From Acidobacteriota bacterium (GTDB lineage: Bacteria > Acidobacteriota > Blastocatellia > Pyrinomonadales > Pyrinomonadaceae), in assembly GCA_029777145.1 (NCBI GenBank), contig JAKOSS010000977.1, positions 1 through 8,000 on the forward strand: a DNA stretch of 8,000 nt, read 5' to 3'. Shown in pieces: positions 1-6,689 of the stretch. Made by a program: the position numbers and the translations under genes. Under the pieces are notes generated by a model, which did no database searches, was not told where the DNA came from, and worked only from the letters and a program-made list of their open reading frames with translations. How positions within the stretch are numbered: position 1 is the stretch's first letter; each line of letters begins with the position of its first letter.

Positions 1-550
1 TCGGCTCGTAAACGACTTCCTGCGGGATGACCTTGAGACTCATCTGGAGTTGGTCGATGGCCTTCGTCATTTCCTTGCGGTCTTCGATCCGAGCTTCGGC
101 GCGAAGATCGGCGCTCGCCATCTCCCATTCCTTTCGCAGCACCTTGAGGATCCGCAGCGCGGCCGGCGAGAGTCGTTCCTTCTCTACTTTTTTCGGGATT
201 CCCCAGATGGCGTTGAAATGCGGGACGAGTCGCGGTGCGACGAACATCGAGCGGCCTTTGACGAGCTTCGAGTAAAATATTTTCCCGCGCTGCATGACCT
301 CATCCTTGAGCACCCACGCGAGACTCGTTTCGTGATCTTTCTGGACGTTGCGCGGCGTGTGGACGTCACGTCGTCCGCAAACCGCGACATAAACGCTCGG
401 AAGATTCGTCCGCGAATCGGTGAGCCCAAGACAAAAGCCGACGTCCTCGACAAGCCGCTCAACCTGCTCGGCGGTCTCGATCTTCAGGACCTCCTCGCGC
501 CGCCACTTTTTGTCGCGGTAAAGCTCGGCATCCTCCGGGAGCGATTTCAT
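1..550 (-). CDS. AlkZ-related winged-helix protein, N-terminal part (runs off left edge)
   Basis: An open minus-strand frame begins at ATG 550-548 and continues past position 1, giving 183 residues without a stop. It starts MKSLPEDAELYRDKKW and continues through VEDVGFCLGL (about 36-45), a conserved-looking VCGRRDVHTP block (57-66), LAWVLKDEVMQRGKIFY (about 77-93), VAPRLVPHFNAIWG and a helical segment with LSPAALRILKVLRKEW that suggests a winged-helix module. This block order is what I know from proteins annotated as AlkZ-related, distant relatives of the HTH_42 interstrand-crosslink glycosylase AlkZ/YcaQ. A DNA-binding or DNA-repair role is inferred; the catalytic QxQ-type motif of true AlkZ is not visible in the part present. 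No Shine-Dalgarno sequence precedes the start; the next base upstream features are heptamer repeats from 569 on. The family assignment is from memory of the sequence pattern; the existence of the gene is much surer than its function. Confidence 0.62.
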   Translation of the reverse strand, partial: MKSLPEDAELYRDKKWRREEVLKIETAEQVERLVEDVGFCLGLTDSRTNLPSVYVAVCGRRDVHTPRNVQKDHETSLAWVLKDEVMQRGKIFYSKLVKGRSMFVAPRLVPHFNAIWGIPKKVEKERLSPAALRILKVLRKEWEMASADLRAEARIEDRKEMTKAIDQLQMSLKVIPQEVVYEP

Positions 551-568
551 GGGGATACGATAGCACGG

Positions 569-643
569 GATTTGCGAATGTCGATTTGCGATTTGCGATC
601 TCGTAATCCTTTGATCTTCGAACTTCGATCTTTGATCTTTGAT
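569..643. repeat. Heptamer array, left arm of inverted repeat A
   Basis: GATTTGC units sit at 569, 583 and 590, followed by a GATCTTT/GATCTTC series to 643, all near a 7-bp period. The arm is imperfectly inverted relative to 696-777; 582-601 matches the reverse complement of 740-759 over 20 bp without mismatch, and TTTGATCTTCG at 610-620 matches 730-740. The arm ends 19 nt upstream of the start codon at 550. Confidence 0.85.
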
Positions 644-695
644 GTGCCGATAGAGTTGAGGTTCGGCTAATCCACGCTTACAGAATCACGAAACC

Positions 696-777
696 CAAAG
701 ATCGACAGACGAAGATCAAAGTTCAAGAACGAAGATCAAAGATCGCAAATCGCAAATCGCAAATCGCAAATCGCAAG
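696..777. repeat. Heptamer array, right arm of inverted repeat A
   Basis: Four exact CGCAAAT units (744-771) plus a partial fifth follow two GAAGATCAAA blocks (711-720 and 731-740). Together with 569-643 this forms a long imperfect hairpin around an about 52-bp spacer (644-695) that shows no unit repeats. The arm ends 11 nt after the stop codon at 789-791 of the minus-strand gene, so that gene's transcript would fold here. A terminator or attenuator role is possible, but no T-run follows. Confidence 0.85.
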
Positions 778-788
778 TGGCTCACTGC

Positions 789-2393
789 TTACTGACTTGG
801 TGCCGACGACTGGACGGTGATCAGCGATCCTTTATTGATCTCGAGGTCGTCCTTGCCCTGGACGACGACCGAACCGGCGCCCGCGCTGCCGCCGATGATC
901 GCGCCGATCGCCGCGCCCTTTCCGCCGCCGAGGATCGCCCCGATCAACGCTCCGGCGCCTGCGCCGATGCCGCCACGCTTGGCGGTTTCCTTGGTCTGGC
1001 TGTCGCCGCGCGCCGCGCCTTCGGTATCAACCTTGATCGTCTTTCCGTCGACGCCGGTGATCGATTGCAGGAAGCCCGCGAAATCATACGTTTCGCCGCT
1101 TCGCAGCGTGATCTTTTCGAAGTTGAGCGTGATCTGCGACCGTCCGCTGACCTTGCCGGAACGATTGACGCCGGTGATGTAGCCCTCGATCACCGCGCCC
1201 CGGAAATCGTCCGGTGATTGGACCGTCATCCGGAACCGGTCGTTGTTCTGCGAGATCTTCGTCGTCAGGTCGTTCTCGAGCACGCCCGTAACCATCGTGC
1301 CGTTCGGGACGATGAAGTTGCCGTTGCGGACGTTGCGCGTCGTCGGCGTGTTCGAAGTCGTGTTGCGGTTCGAGTTCGGGACGTCCGTCGGGTCATTCGT
1401 CGAATAGACCTGGCTGTCTGAATTGTCGGTCTCGGTAACGTCCGTGTTGCTGACGTTCGTCGAATCGGGGTCGGTGTCGATGCCGAGCCGCGCCACCGAA
1501 TCTGTCTTGGTGTAGAAACTGTCCGCGAAAACAGTCTGGTTGAGATATCCGGTCGTCACTCGACGCGTGACCTTCAGCGACTGTCCGCCGTCTTCAACGT
1601 CAAAGATGATCGTGTAGTCGCTCTCACCGCCGATGCTCGAGACCGTCAGCTGATTGTTTGCCATCAGCGCGCGAACGCTGATCGTCTTTCCGTTCGAGTT
1701 CTCGGTGCGTGTTCGGCCGTCGGCGCTGAAAGTCACCGCGGAGGCGTTGCTCGATGCGAGCGTCACCTGATTGCCGCGGACCTCGATCGCGAGCTGTTCA
1801 GGAGCGTTCAGTTTTTCCTCGAGATCGCGCCGGTCGGAATCCGAAAGATTCGCATTCGAGACGACGTCGATGTTCTGGTCGGTGCGGTTCGAATCGAGAC
1901 GATACGTGCCGGTTAACGAACTGTTTGACCGTGACACCGACCGATACGTCGTATTTCCGCCGCTGTTCCAGTTCCAGCTCACCGAGTAATTCGAAGCGAG
2001 CCGATCGAGCAGAGTCCGGACCTCGGTCCAGTCTTTCTGCACCGTGTTGTTGACCTTGTTCGACTTCAGAAAATCCGAAACGACCTTGGCGGTATTCAGA
2101 ACGTCGAGCACGTCGTCGGCGTTCTCGCGTTGCGCATTGAAGTTCGATTCGAAGGACTTGATCTGCCGGCCGAGTTCGACCACGTCGTTCTCGGCGGAGT
2201 CGTTGCCGGCCGAATTGCGGAGTCCGTAGCGAAGACTGTAGCGAAGGTCATCGACCTTCGAATTCAGGCTTCTCAGGATCGTGTGGACGTCTCGTTGATT
2301 CGGCGTCTTCTGCGCAAAAGATTCCGACGCCAAGCCGGCGACGGCCACAACAATCGTCAGTGAAAACGTCAGCGCTTTCATGAATTTCATCAT
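789..2393 (-). CDS. Exported protein with C-terminal glycine zipper
   Basis: A 534-residue product from ATG 2393-2391; an AGGAG at 2403-2407 lies 9 nt upstream, which favours this start over a 16-residue longer frame. Residues 1-27 form a signal peptide (KF at 3-4, hydrophobic core, ending ESFAQ). Residues 30-140 look helical and charged; 155-300 look like beta-rich secreted sequence; 308-357 form an Asn/Asp/Ser/Thr-rich linker. Residues 360-445 carry a beta-type domain opening VPNGTMVTGVL, with a hydrophobic spacing faintly like VirB10/TrbI C-terminal domains (inference only). Residues 473-507 are a classic glycine zipper (GxGAGA...GGGKGAAIGA), as in YMGG-like outer-envelope proteins, interrupting that domain before a final LITVQ strand. 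Likely a periplasmic or outer-membrane protein; function unknown. Divergent from the OsmC gene; stop followed at once by inverted repeat A. Confidence 0.8.
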   Translation of the reverse strand: MMKFMKALTFSLTIVVAVAGLASESFAQKTPNQRDVHTILRSLNSKVDDLRYSLRYGLRNSAGNDSAENDVVELGRQIKSFESNFNAQRENADDVLDVLNTAKVVSDFLKSNKVNNTVQKDWTEVRTLLDRLASNYSVSWNWNSGGNTTYRSVSRSNSSLTGTYRLDSNRTDQNIDVVSNANLSDSDRRDLEEKLNAPEQLAIEVRGNQVTLASSNASAVTFSADGRTRTENSNGKTISVRALMANNQLTVSSIGGESDYTIIFDVEDGGQSLKVTRRVTTGYLNQTVFADSFYTKTDSVARLGIDTDPDSTNVSNTDVTETDNSDSQVYSTNDPTDVPNSNRNTTSNTPTTRNVRNGNFIVPNGTMVTGVLENDLTTKISQNNDRFRMTVQSPDDFRGAVIEGYITGVNRSGKVSGRSQITLNFEKITLRSGETYDFAGFLQSITGVDGKTIKVDTEGAARGDSQTKETAKRGGIGAGAGALIGAILGGGKGAAIGAIIGGSAGAGSVVVQGKDDLEINKGSLITVQSSAPSQ

Positions 2394-2402
2394 TTTTGTT
2401 TG

Positions 2403-2416
2403 CTCCTCTCGCGAGA
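2403..2416 (-). promoter_or_regulatory. Ribosome binding site and adjoining 10-bp palindrome
   Basis: On the minus strand AGGAG (2407-2403) lies 9 nt before ATG 2393 and decides the start of the glycine-zipper gene. The perfect palindrome TCTCGCGAGA (2407-2416) touches the Shine-Dalgarno sequence from upstream. Whether the palindrome binds a protein or folds is unknown. Confidence 0.5.
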
Positions 2417-2510
2417 AATCGTGAACCGCACGCCCGCGCACCTGGTTTGAAGCAGATTGCGTGCCAAAACGTTGTCAGCGATTCCGGATGCGATTCGGTG
2501 TCGAAAAACT

Positions 2511-2516
2511 TATAAT
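2511..2516 (+). promoter_or_regulatory. Candidate -10 box for the OsmC-YARHG operon
   Basis: TATAAT matches the sigma-70 -10 consensus exactly and stands in an AT-rich patch of the 175-bp divergent spacer, 53 nt before ATG 2569. No good TTGACA-like hexamer occurs 16-19 bp upstream, so this is only a candidate. No convincing promoter was seen for the divergent minus-strand gene. Confidence 0.3.
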
Positions 2517-2568
2517 TGATTACGCAAGAAGTACCTTATTTCACGTTCAAATTCCGGAGAGCATTACG

Positions 2569-2994
2569 ATGCCCGACAATGATATCAAAGCTACCGTCCA
2601 CTGGGCCGGCGAAGAAATGTTCGTCGCCACGTCGCCCAGCGGACATTCGATAACTGTTGACACCAAAGCGGAAAACAAGACCGCGCCGTCGCCGGTCGAG
2701 TTGTTGATGATCGCCGTCGCCGGCTGTACCGCGGCCGATGTGATCTCGATCCTGCTGAAGAAACGCCAGATCGTCAGCGACTACAAGGTCGTGATCTCGG
2801 GCGATCGGATGGACGATCATCCGCGGTATTTCACGAAGTTCCGAGTCCACCATATCGTGTACGGAACGGACGTTTCGGAGCAGGCCGTCGAGCGGTCGAT
2901 CGAGCTGTCGGACACGAAATATTGTTCGGTAGCGGCGACCGTCCGGCCGACCGCCGAGATAGAGACGACGTTTGAGATCGTCGAATCAAGCTGA
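2569..2994 (+). CDS. OsmC-family thiol peroxidase-like protein
   Basis: A 141-residue protein, the normal length for single-domain OsmC/Ohr relatives. ATG 2569 is chosen because GGAGA (2556-2560) lies 8 nt upstream and the encoded MPDNDIKATVHWAGEEMF begins like family members; the frame extends upstream to a GTG at 2461, but that 36-residue extension is basic and unconserved. The two family cysteines are visible: C53 in VAGCTAADVISILLKKR and C119 in SDTKYCSVAATV. The preceding SPVELLMIAVAGCTA helix is the OsmC signature of the YhfA-like branch rather than Ohr. Known members reduce organic hydroperoxides through the two cysteines; here the substrate is unproven and the protein should be cytoplasmic (no signal peptide). 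It is followed after 2 nt by the YARHG-repeat gene, so the two are probably cotranscribed. Confidence 0.9.
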   Translation: MPDNDIKATVHWAGEEMFVATSPSGHSITVDTKAENKTAPSPVELLMIAVAGCTAADVISILLKKRQIVSDYKVVISGDRMDDHPRYFTKFRVHHIVYGTDVSEQAVERSIELSDTKYCSVAATVRPTAEIETTFEIVESS

Positions 2995-2996
2995 AT

Positions 2997-4169
2997 ATGA
3001 AAAAGATCGCAATCTTGCTGTTCGTAATTCTGGTTTCCGCCCCCGTTTTCGGCCAGATCCTTGATGAGAAGGCATTCGCGAAGCAGGGTTGGGATAAGTT
3101 CGATTTTGCGAAGAAGAAAGTGACGAGGGCGCAGCTCGCCAAGCTCGAGTACAGCCCGGACGAAAACATCGACGAGATCGCGATCGTCCGCGGAATCGTT
3201 TTCGGCAAGCGCGGCCGGATCTTCGTCGAGCGTTCGATCCAGAACTATCTCGAGAAACAGCGCTGGTACAAACCGAACGCAAGCTTTAAGAATTCGATGC
3301 TCTCGGTCACCGAGCGCGCGAACCTCGACGTCATCCGCGGGTTCGAGGCGGAGCGGCACGAGGACGTTCAGCCGGGCGATTTGCGCTGGTGGAAGAACCG
3401 CGAGATTCCGTCGGACAAGCTCTATGCGATGACCGAGGCGGATTGGGAAGTGATGCTCGCCGAGATCGAGGCGATCCACGGCAAGACGTTCCCGAACCGC
3501 GAGTGGCTCCAGAAGTATTTCGACGATCGTTATTGGTATAAGCGAAATGCGAAGTACTCGCCGTCGGTGCTGAACGAGTTCGAACGGAAGAATCTCGCGG
3601 CCATCAGCAAAAAGATGGAGGAGATGCACCGGACGGCGGTCTCGGTCGGCGACATGGACAAGTTTCAATCGGTCCCGCTGACCCGCGAACTGCTCAAGGG
3701 CGTGACGCTCAACGATCTGCGGCTGATGCGTTTCGAGTTCTACGCGCGGCGCGGCCGGGCATACAAGACGCCGGGATTTCTGGCGGTCTTCGAATGGCGC
3801 GACTGGTACCGTCCGCTCAAGAACCAGAAGCTCGTTAAGCTCGGGAAGATCGAGGAGCAGAACGTCAAGCTTCTGGAAACGCTCGAAACCGAGACCCGCG
3901 AGCGCCTCTCGCAGAACGAGATCACGGAAGACGATCTGAACGGATTGTTTATCGAGGATCTCCGCGTTTTGCGGAATGAGATCTATGCCCGTCACGGCCG
4001 CGTCTTCAAGGATGCGGAACTTCAGAAATACTTCGAATCGCAGTCGTGGTACAAATCCGATCCGGAGTTTACCGACGACAAACTGAGCGAACTCGAGTTT
4101 AGGAACATCACGACGATCAAACAGGCCGAGGAGGTGTCTCTCAGCAAGTTCGTCAAGGTCGAGGGCTGA
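2997..4169 (+). CDS. Exported protein with four YARHG-like repeats
   Basis: A 390-residue protein with a signal peptide at 1-20 (MKKIAILLFVILVSAPVFGQ). Four tandem domains of the YARHG type follow: about 58-113, 148-203, 238-293 and 318-374. The last is canonical (LRNEIYARHGRVF at 325-337, then YFESQSWYK); the third has YARRGR, the first FGKRGR and the second IHGKTF, so they have diverged. The conserved Trp-Tyr pair falls at 90-91, 180-181, 270-271 and 351-352, a repeat unit of about 90 residues. YARHG is a short extracellular domain known from bacterial envelope proteins; its ligand is not established. The protein is therefore likely periplasmic or surface-exposed. It starts 2 nt after the OsmC stop, without its own clear Shine-Dalgarno sequence, suggesting translational coupling. 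The stop TGA is followed directly by an in-frame TAA. Confidence 0.88.
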   Translation: MKKIAILLFVILVSAPVFGQILDEKAFAKQGWDKFDFAKKKVTRAQLAKLEYSPDENIDEIAIVRGIVFGKRGRIFVERSIQNYLEKQRWYKPNASFKNSMLSVTERANLDVIRGFEAERHEDVQPGDLRWWKNREIPSDKLYAMTEADWEVMLAEIEAIHGKTFPNREWLQKYFDDRYWYKRNAKYSPSVLNEFERKNLAAISKKMEEMHRTAVSVGDMDKFQSVPLTRELLKGVTLNDLRLMRFEFYARRGRAYKTPGFLAVFEWRDWYRPLKNQKLVKLGKIEEQNVKLLETLETETRERLSQNEITEDDLNGLFIEDLRVLRNEIYARHGRVFKDAELQKYFESQSWYKSDPEFTDDKLSELEFRNITTIKQAEEVSLSKFVKVEG

Positions 4170-4182
4170 TAAGGCGTTACCG

Positions 4183-4201
4183 GTCTTCGCGTGACGAAGA
4201 C
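4183..4201 (+). terminator. Short hairpin after the YARHG gene
   Basis: GTCTTCG (4183-4189), loop CGTGA, CGAAGAC (4195-4201): a perfect 7-bp stem 13 nt after the stop codon. No T-run follows, so it is at best a weak or factor-dependent terminator or an mRNA 3' end stabiliser. Confidence 0.35.
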
Positions 4202-4210
4202 GATTACGAG

Positions 4211-4255
4211 TAGAGAGTAGACAGTAGACAGGAGGCAGTAGGCCTTGGTCGGTAG
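4211..4255. repeat. Heptamer array, left arm of inverted repeat B
   Basis: Consecutive 7-bp units TAGAGAG, TAGACAG, TAGACAG, GAGGCAG, TAGGCCT, TGGTCGG. It pairs in inverse orientation with 4328-4376; GGCAGTAGGC (4234-4243) matches 4340-4349 exactly, the rest with scattered mismatches. The sequence has no similarity to the arrays of inverted repeat A except the period. Confidence 0.85.
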
Positions 4256-4327
4256 GGAATCGACGGAAATCTTCAAGATCAGAAAGAGGCAACTGGCTAC
4301 CGGATGGTCATGCGATCGTTCCGACGC

Positions 4328-4376
4328 CAACCGCCTACCGCCTACTGCCTGCCGTCTACCGTCTACCGTCTGGCCT
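4328..4376. repeat. Heptamer array, right arm of inverted repeat B
   Basis: Seven consecutive 7-bp units: CAACCGC, CTACCGC, CTACTGC, CTGCCGT, CTACCGT, CTACCGT, CTGGCCT. With 4211-4255 it encloses a non-repetitive spacer of 72 bp (4256-4327). The structure fills the gap between the YARHG gene and the J-domain gene, both on the plus strand, and could act on the transcript between them. Confidence 0.85.
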
Positions 4377-4414
4377 TTGCACTGACGGTACAAATCGTCG
4401 AAAATTAACGTCGG

Positions 4415-5236
4415 ATGAAATCGACTCTGGCTCCGGAAGAAATCGAGCTCAACAAAAAGAAAAAGGTCCTCGACCGGTTGAAGGACAAACTCGCCGACGC
4501 CGAAGAGGAGATGGCGGACCTGCGTGCGGATCTTGATCTTTTTGAGGGGCGCTACAAGATCGAGGTCGCGCGTTACTATCACGAACTCGACGAGATCGAA
4601 GCGGACATCGCCGAAGAGGAGGCGAAGCTCGTTCCGGACGACGAGGAGATCAAGAAGCGCGCGGAAGAGCTGCGGCGGCGAGCGGAAGAATCGGCCTTCG
4701 ATGAATCAGAGGCGAACTGCGGCCAAAAGTGGCGGCCGACCGTCGAAGCGAAGAAGGCATATCACAACCTTGCGCGGATCATCCATCCCGATCTCGCGCT
4801 CGACGCGCAGGAAAAGGAACGGCGTCACGAATTGATGGCCAAACTCAATGAGGCGTACTCGGCCGGCGATCAGAAGCGGCTGAACAAGCTCGTCGAGGAT
4901 TTCCGCGATTCGCCGGATCTCGTCAAAGGCGACACGCCGGGCGATGAACTCGTCCGCGCGATCCGCCAGATCTACCAGATCAACAAGCGACTCGTCGAGC
5001 TCCGTTCCGAGAAGGAAGTCGCGGAACTTTCGGAACTCTACGTCCTGCAGCAACGCGCGGACGCCGAGATGCGCGAGGGGCGAGATCTGCTCAAGCAAAT
5101 GGCGGAGCGCACGAAGACGTTCATCCGAAAATCCCAGCGGCGGCTCGAAAATCTGAGAAATCTGAACGTCGCACAGGAAGAATATGTCCGCGAACGCTAC
5201 GGCATGGACATTTCCGAGTTCCGCGAACAGAAGTAA
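4415..5236 (+). CDS. Coiled-coil protein with a J-domain-like segment
   Basis: A 273-residue, strongly charged soluble protein with no signal peptide. Residues 8-95 are a continuous Glu/Lys/Arg-rich heptad-like region predicted to form a coiled coil. Residues 110-163 resemble J-domain helices II and III: EAKKAYHNLARIIHPDLAL with the diagnostic HPD at 124-126, then an amphipathic helix ending KLNEAYSAGD. Residues 185-273 are again helical. In DnaJ co-chaperones HPD stimulates the Hsp70 ATPase; an interaction with DnaK is therefore inferred. Canonical helix I and the Gly/Phe and zinc domains of DnaJ are absent, so this is a class III (J-domain only) type protein. ATG 4415 is the only good start but has a weak Shine-Dalgarno sequence. 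It is followed after 121 bp by a zinc-ribbon membrane protein on the same strand. Confidence 0.75.
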   Translation: MKSTLAPEEIELNKKKKVLDRLKDKLADAEEEMADLRADLDLFEGRYKIEVARYYHELDEIEADIAEEEAKLVPDDEEIKKRAEELRRRAEESAFDESEANCGQKWRPTVEAKKAYHNLARIIHPDLALDAQEKERRHELMAKLNEAYSAGDQKRLNKLVEDFRDSPDLVKGDTPGDELVRAIRQIYQINKRLVELRSEKEVAELSELYVLQQRADAEMREGRDLLKQMAERTKTFIRKSQRRLENLRNLNVAQEEYVRERYGMDISEFREQK

Positions 5237-5357
5237 GAATTTTGCCCGCGAATTCCCTCGATACGAGCGCGAATCAGGCGGGTTGACGATTTACAAAAAT
5301 CACCGTTCGATCACGCTAGTCGCAGGTTGAACGAATCGAACGGAATTCATAAAACAA

Positions 5358-6464
5358 ATGCAAAACGACCCCCAGATCGAACGGGAAAATGTGAATCGCT
5401 TCTTGTGCCCGAACTGCGGCGCGAACATGGTTTTTGACGCGGCGCTCGGCAAGCTCGCGTGTCCGTACTGCGAGCACGCGCAGGAGATCGTGGCCGACGG
5501 CTCGGTCGACGAACGCGATTACCTCGATTTTCTACGGCGTGGAGCGCAGAACTTGCAGCCGATGGCGCAGAATGCGATGCAGGTCAACTGCGACAGTTGC
5601 GGTGCGATCGTCAATTTCACGCCTCCCGAAACGGCGACGACTTGTGCATTTTGCGGCGGGAAGATCGTCGCGCAGCCGAAAGCCGCCGATCCGTTGGTCG
5701 CTCCCGAAGGCGTTCTGCCGTTTTCGGTTCCGCCGCCGCAGGCGGTTTCGAACTTTAACAAATGGATCGGATCGCTCTGGTTCGCGCCGTCGGCGCTCAA
5801 GACGATGGCTTCGGCCGACAAACTTGTCAGCATTTACATCCCGTATTGGACGTATGATTCGTCGACGACGAGCGATTACAACGGCGAACGCGGCGATTAT
5901 TACTACGAAACCGAATGGTACGAAGAAAACGGTGAACAGAAATCGAGGGAAGTCCGGCAAACGCGTTGGTCGTATGCGAGCGGACGAGTCGCGCGCAGCT
6001 TCGACGATGTTCTGATCCCGGCGACGGTCTCGCTCTCGGAGAAGTATCTCCGCCGGCTCGAACCGTGGGATCTTGAATCCCTGAAGTCGTACGAACCGGC
6101 GTTTTTGTCGGGGCACAAGGCGCAGACGTATCAGGTCGCGCTCGATCAGGGATTCGAGAAGTTCAAGGCGATCGCCGACGGCGTGATCCGCGACGACGTC
6201 CGCCGGGACATTGGCGGCGACGAGCAGCGCGTCTCGAATGTCTCGACATCCTATGACGCGATCACGTTCAAGCACCTGCTGTTGCCGATCTACGCCGGCG
6301 CGTACCGTTTCAACGGCAAAGTATTCCAGATCGTCGTCAACGGCCGGACCGGCGAGGTCCAGGGCGAACGCCCGTACAGCTGGCTGAAGATCGGCTGCCT
6401 CGTGTTCTTCATTTTGGGTGTGATTTTGTTCCTCGTGATGTTGATCGCGTTGCTGAAAGGCTGA
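5358..6464 (+). CDS. Tandem zinc-ribbon protein with C-terminal membrane anchor
   Basis: A 368-residue protein. Two zinc ribbons open it: C17, C20, C35, C38 and C78, C81, C96, C99, both spaced CxxC-14-CxxC, so each should bind one zinc ion. A Pro-rich linker follows (about 113-129), then a domain with IPYWTYD (161-167) and a Tyr-rich stretch, and HLLLPIYAGAYRFNGK with VVNGRTGEVQGERPYSW at about 306-342. That last block is typical of bacterial proteins often labelled TFIIB-type zinc ribbon or, wrongly, PriA-like. Residues 344-366 are one hydrophobic helix ending LLKG, so the protein is a tail-anchored membrane protein with its ribbons probably in the cytoplasm. The biochemical role is unknown; an adaptor role with the preceding J-domain protein is inferred from adjacency only. 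ATG 5358 lacks a strong Shine-Dalgarno sequence. No convincing promoter is seen in the 121 bp before it. Confidence 0.85.
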   Translation: MQNDPQIERENVNRFLCPNCGANMVFDAALGKLACPYCEHAQEIVADGSVDERDYLDFLRRGAQNLQPMAQNAMQVNCDSCGAIVNFTPPETATTCAFCGGKIVAQPKAADPLVAPEGVLPFSVPPPQAVSNFNKWIGSLWFAPSALKTMASADKLVSIYIPYWTYDSSTTSDYNGERGDYYYETEWYEENGEQKSREVRQTRWSYASGRVARSFDDVLIPATVSLSEKYLRRLEPWDLESLKSYEPAFLSGHKAQTYQVALDQGFEKFKAIADGVIRDDVRRDIGGDEQRVSNVSTSYDAITFKHLLLPIYAGAYRFNGKVFQIVVNGRTGEVQGERPYSWLKIGCLVFFILGVILFLVMLIALLKG

Positions 6465-6473
6465 GGGAGGGGA

Positions 6474-6508
6474 TATTTGCGATTTTCGATTTTCGATTTG
6501 CGATTGCC
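6474..6508. repeat. Heptamer array with GATTTTC/GATTTGC units
   Basis: Units TATTTGC, GATTTTC, GATTTTC, GATTTGC, GATTGCC run in register. The GATTTGC unit is the one used in inverted repeat A about 5.9 kb away, showing that unit families recur. No inverted partner lies nearby. Confidence 0.75.
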
Positions 6509-6521
6509 TGAGAATAATCGT

Positions 6522-6577
6522 CTGACCACTGACCACTGACCACTGACCACTGACCACTGACCACTGACCACCGACCC
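6522..6577. repeat. CTGACCA heptamer array, seven perfect copies
   Basis: Seven head-to-tail copies of CTGACCA (6522-6570) and a degenerate eighth (CCGACCC). This is the most uniform array in the window, 58 bp after the zinc-ribbon gene stop. It reads open on the minus strand as a Gly-Gln-Trp-Ser-Val-Val repeat, which is an artefact of the 21-nt period. Confidence 0.95.
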
Positions 6578-6689
6578 AAAAACACAAAAACCCGGCGTAA
6601 ATCTCTTTCAAGACTCACGTCCGAGCGTTCCTTAGTCGTCCTAATGCCCTTAGTTTTACCGCATCGATTCGCTAATGTCAACAACAATT

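Noticed and set aside
50..670. 206-codon plus-strand open frame at the left end
   Set aside because: It is antisense to the minus-strand AlkZ-related frame, runs into the heptamer arrays and shows no recognisable motif.
2461..2568. GTG start 36 codons upstream for the OsmC gene
   Set aside because: The extension is basic and unlike OsmC N-termini, overlaps the TATAAT candidate, and has no ribosome binding site, whereas ATG 2569 has GGAGA at 8 nt.
2817..4292. 491-codon minus-strand open frame opposite the YARHG gene
   Set aside because: It is antisense to a gene with a signal peptide and recognisable domains; its Leu/Arg/Asp-rich product resembles no family and it has no ribosome binding site.
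5283..5311. TTGACG with TTCGAT as promoter of the zinc-ribbon gene
   Set aside because: The -35 box is good and the 17-bp spacing fits, but the -10 hexamer matches the consensus at only three of six positions.
6522..6577. CRISPR array
   Set aside because: The unit is 7 bp with no spacers between copies and no cas gene is present.
5532..6611. 359-codon minus-strand open frame opposite the zinc-ribbon gene
   Set aside because: Its start lies in the CTGACCA array (Gly-Gln-Trp-Ser-Val-Val repeats) and the rest is Arg-rich antisense sequence; the plus strand has conserved Cys pairs and a membrane helix.
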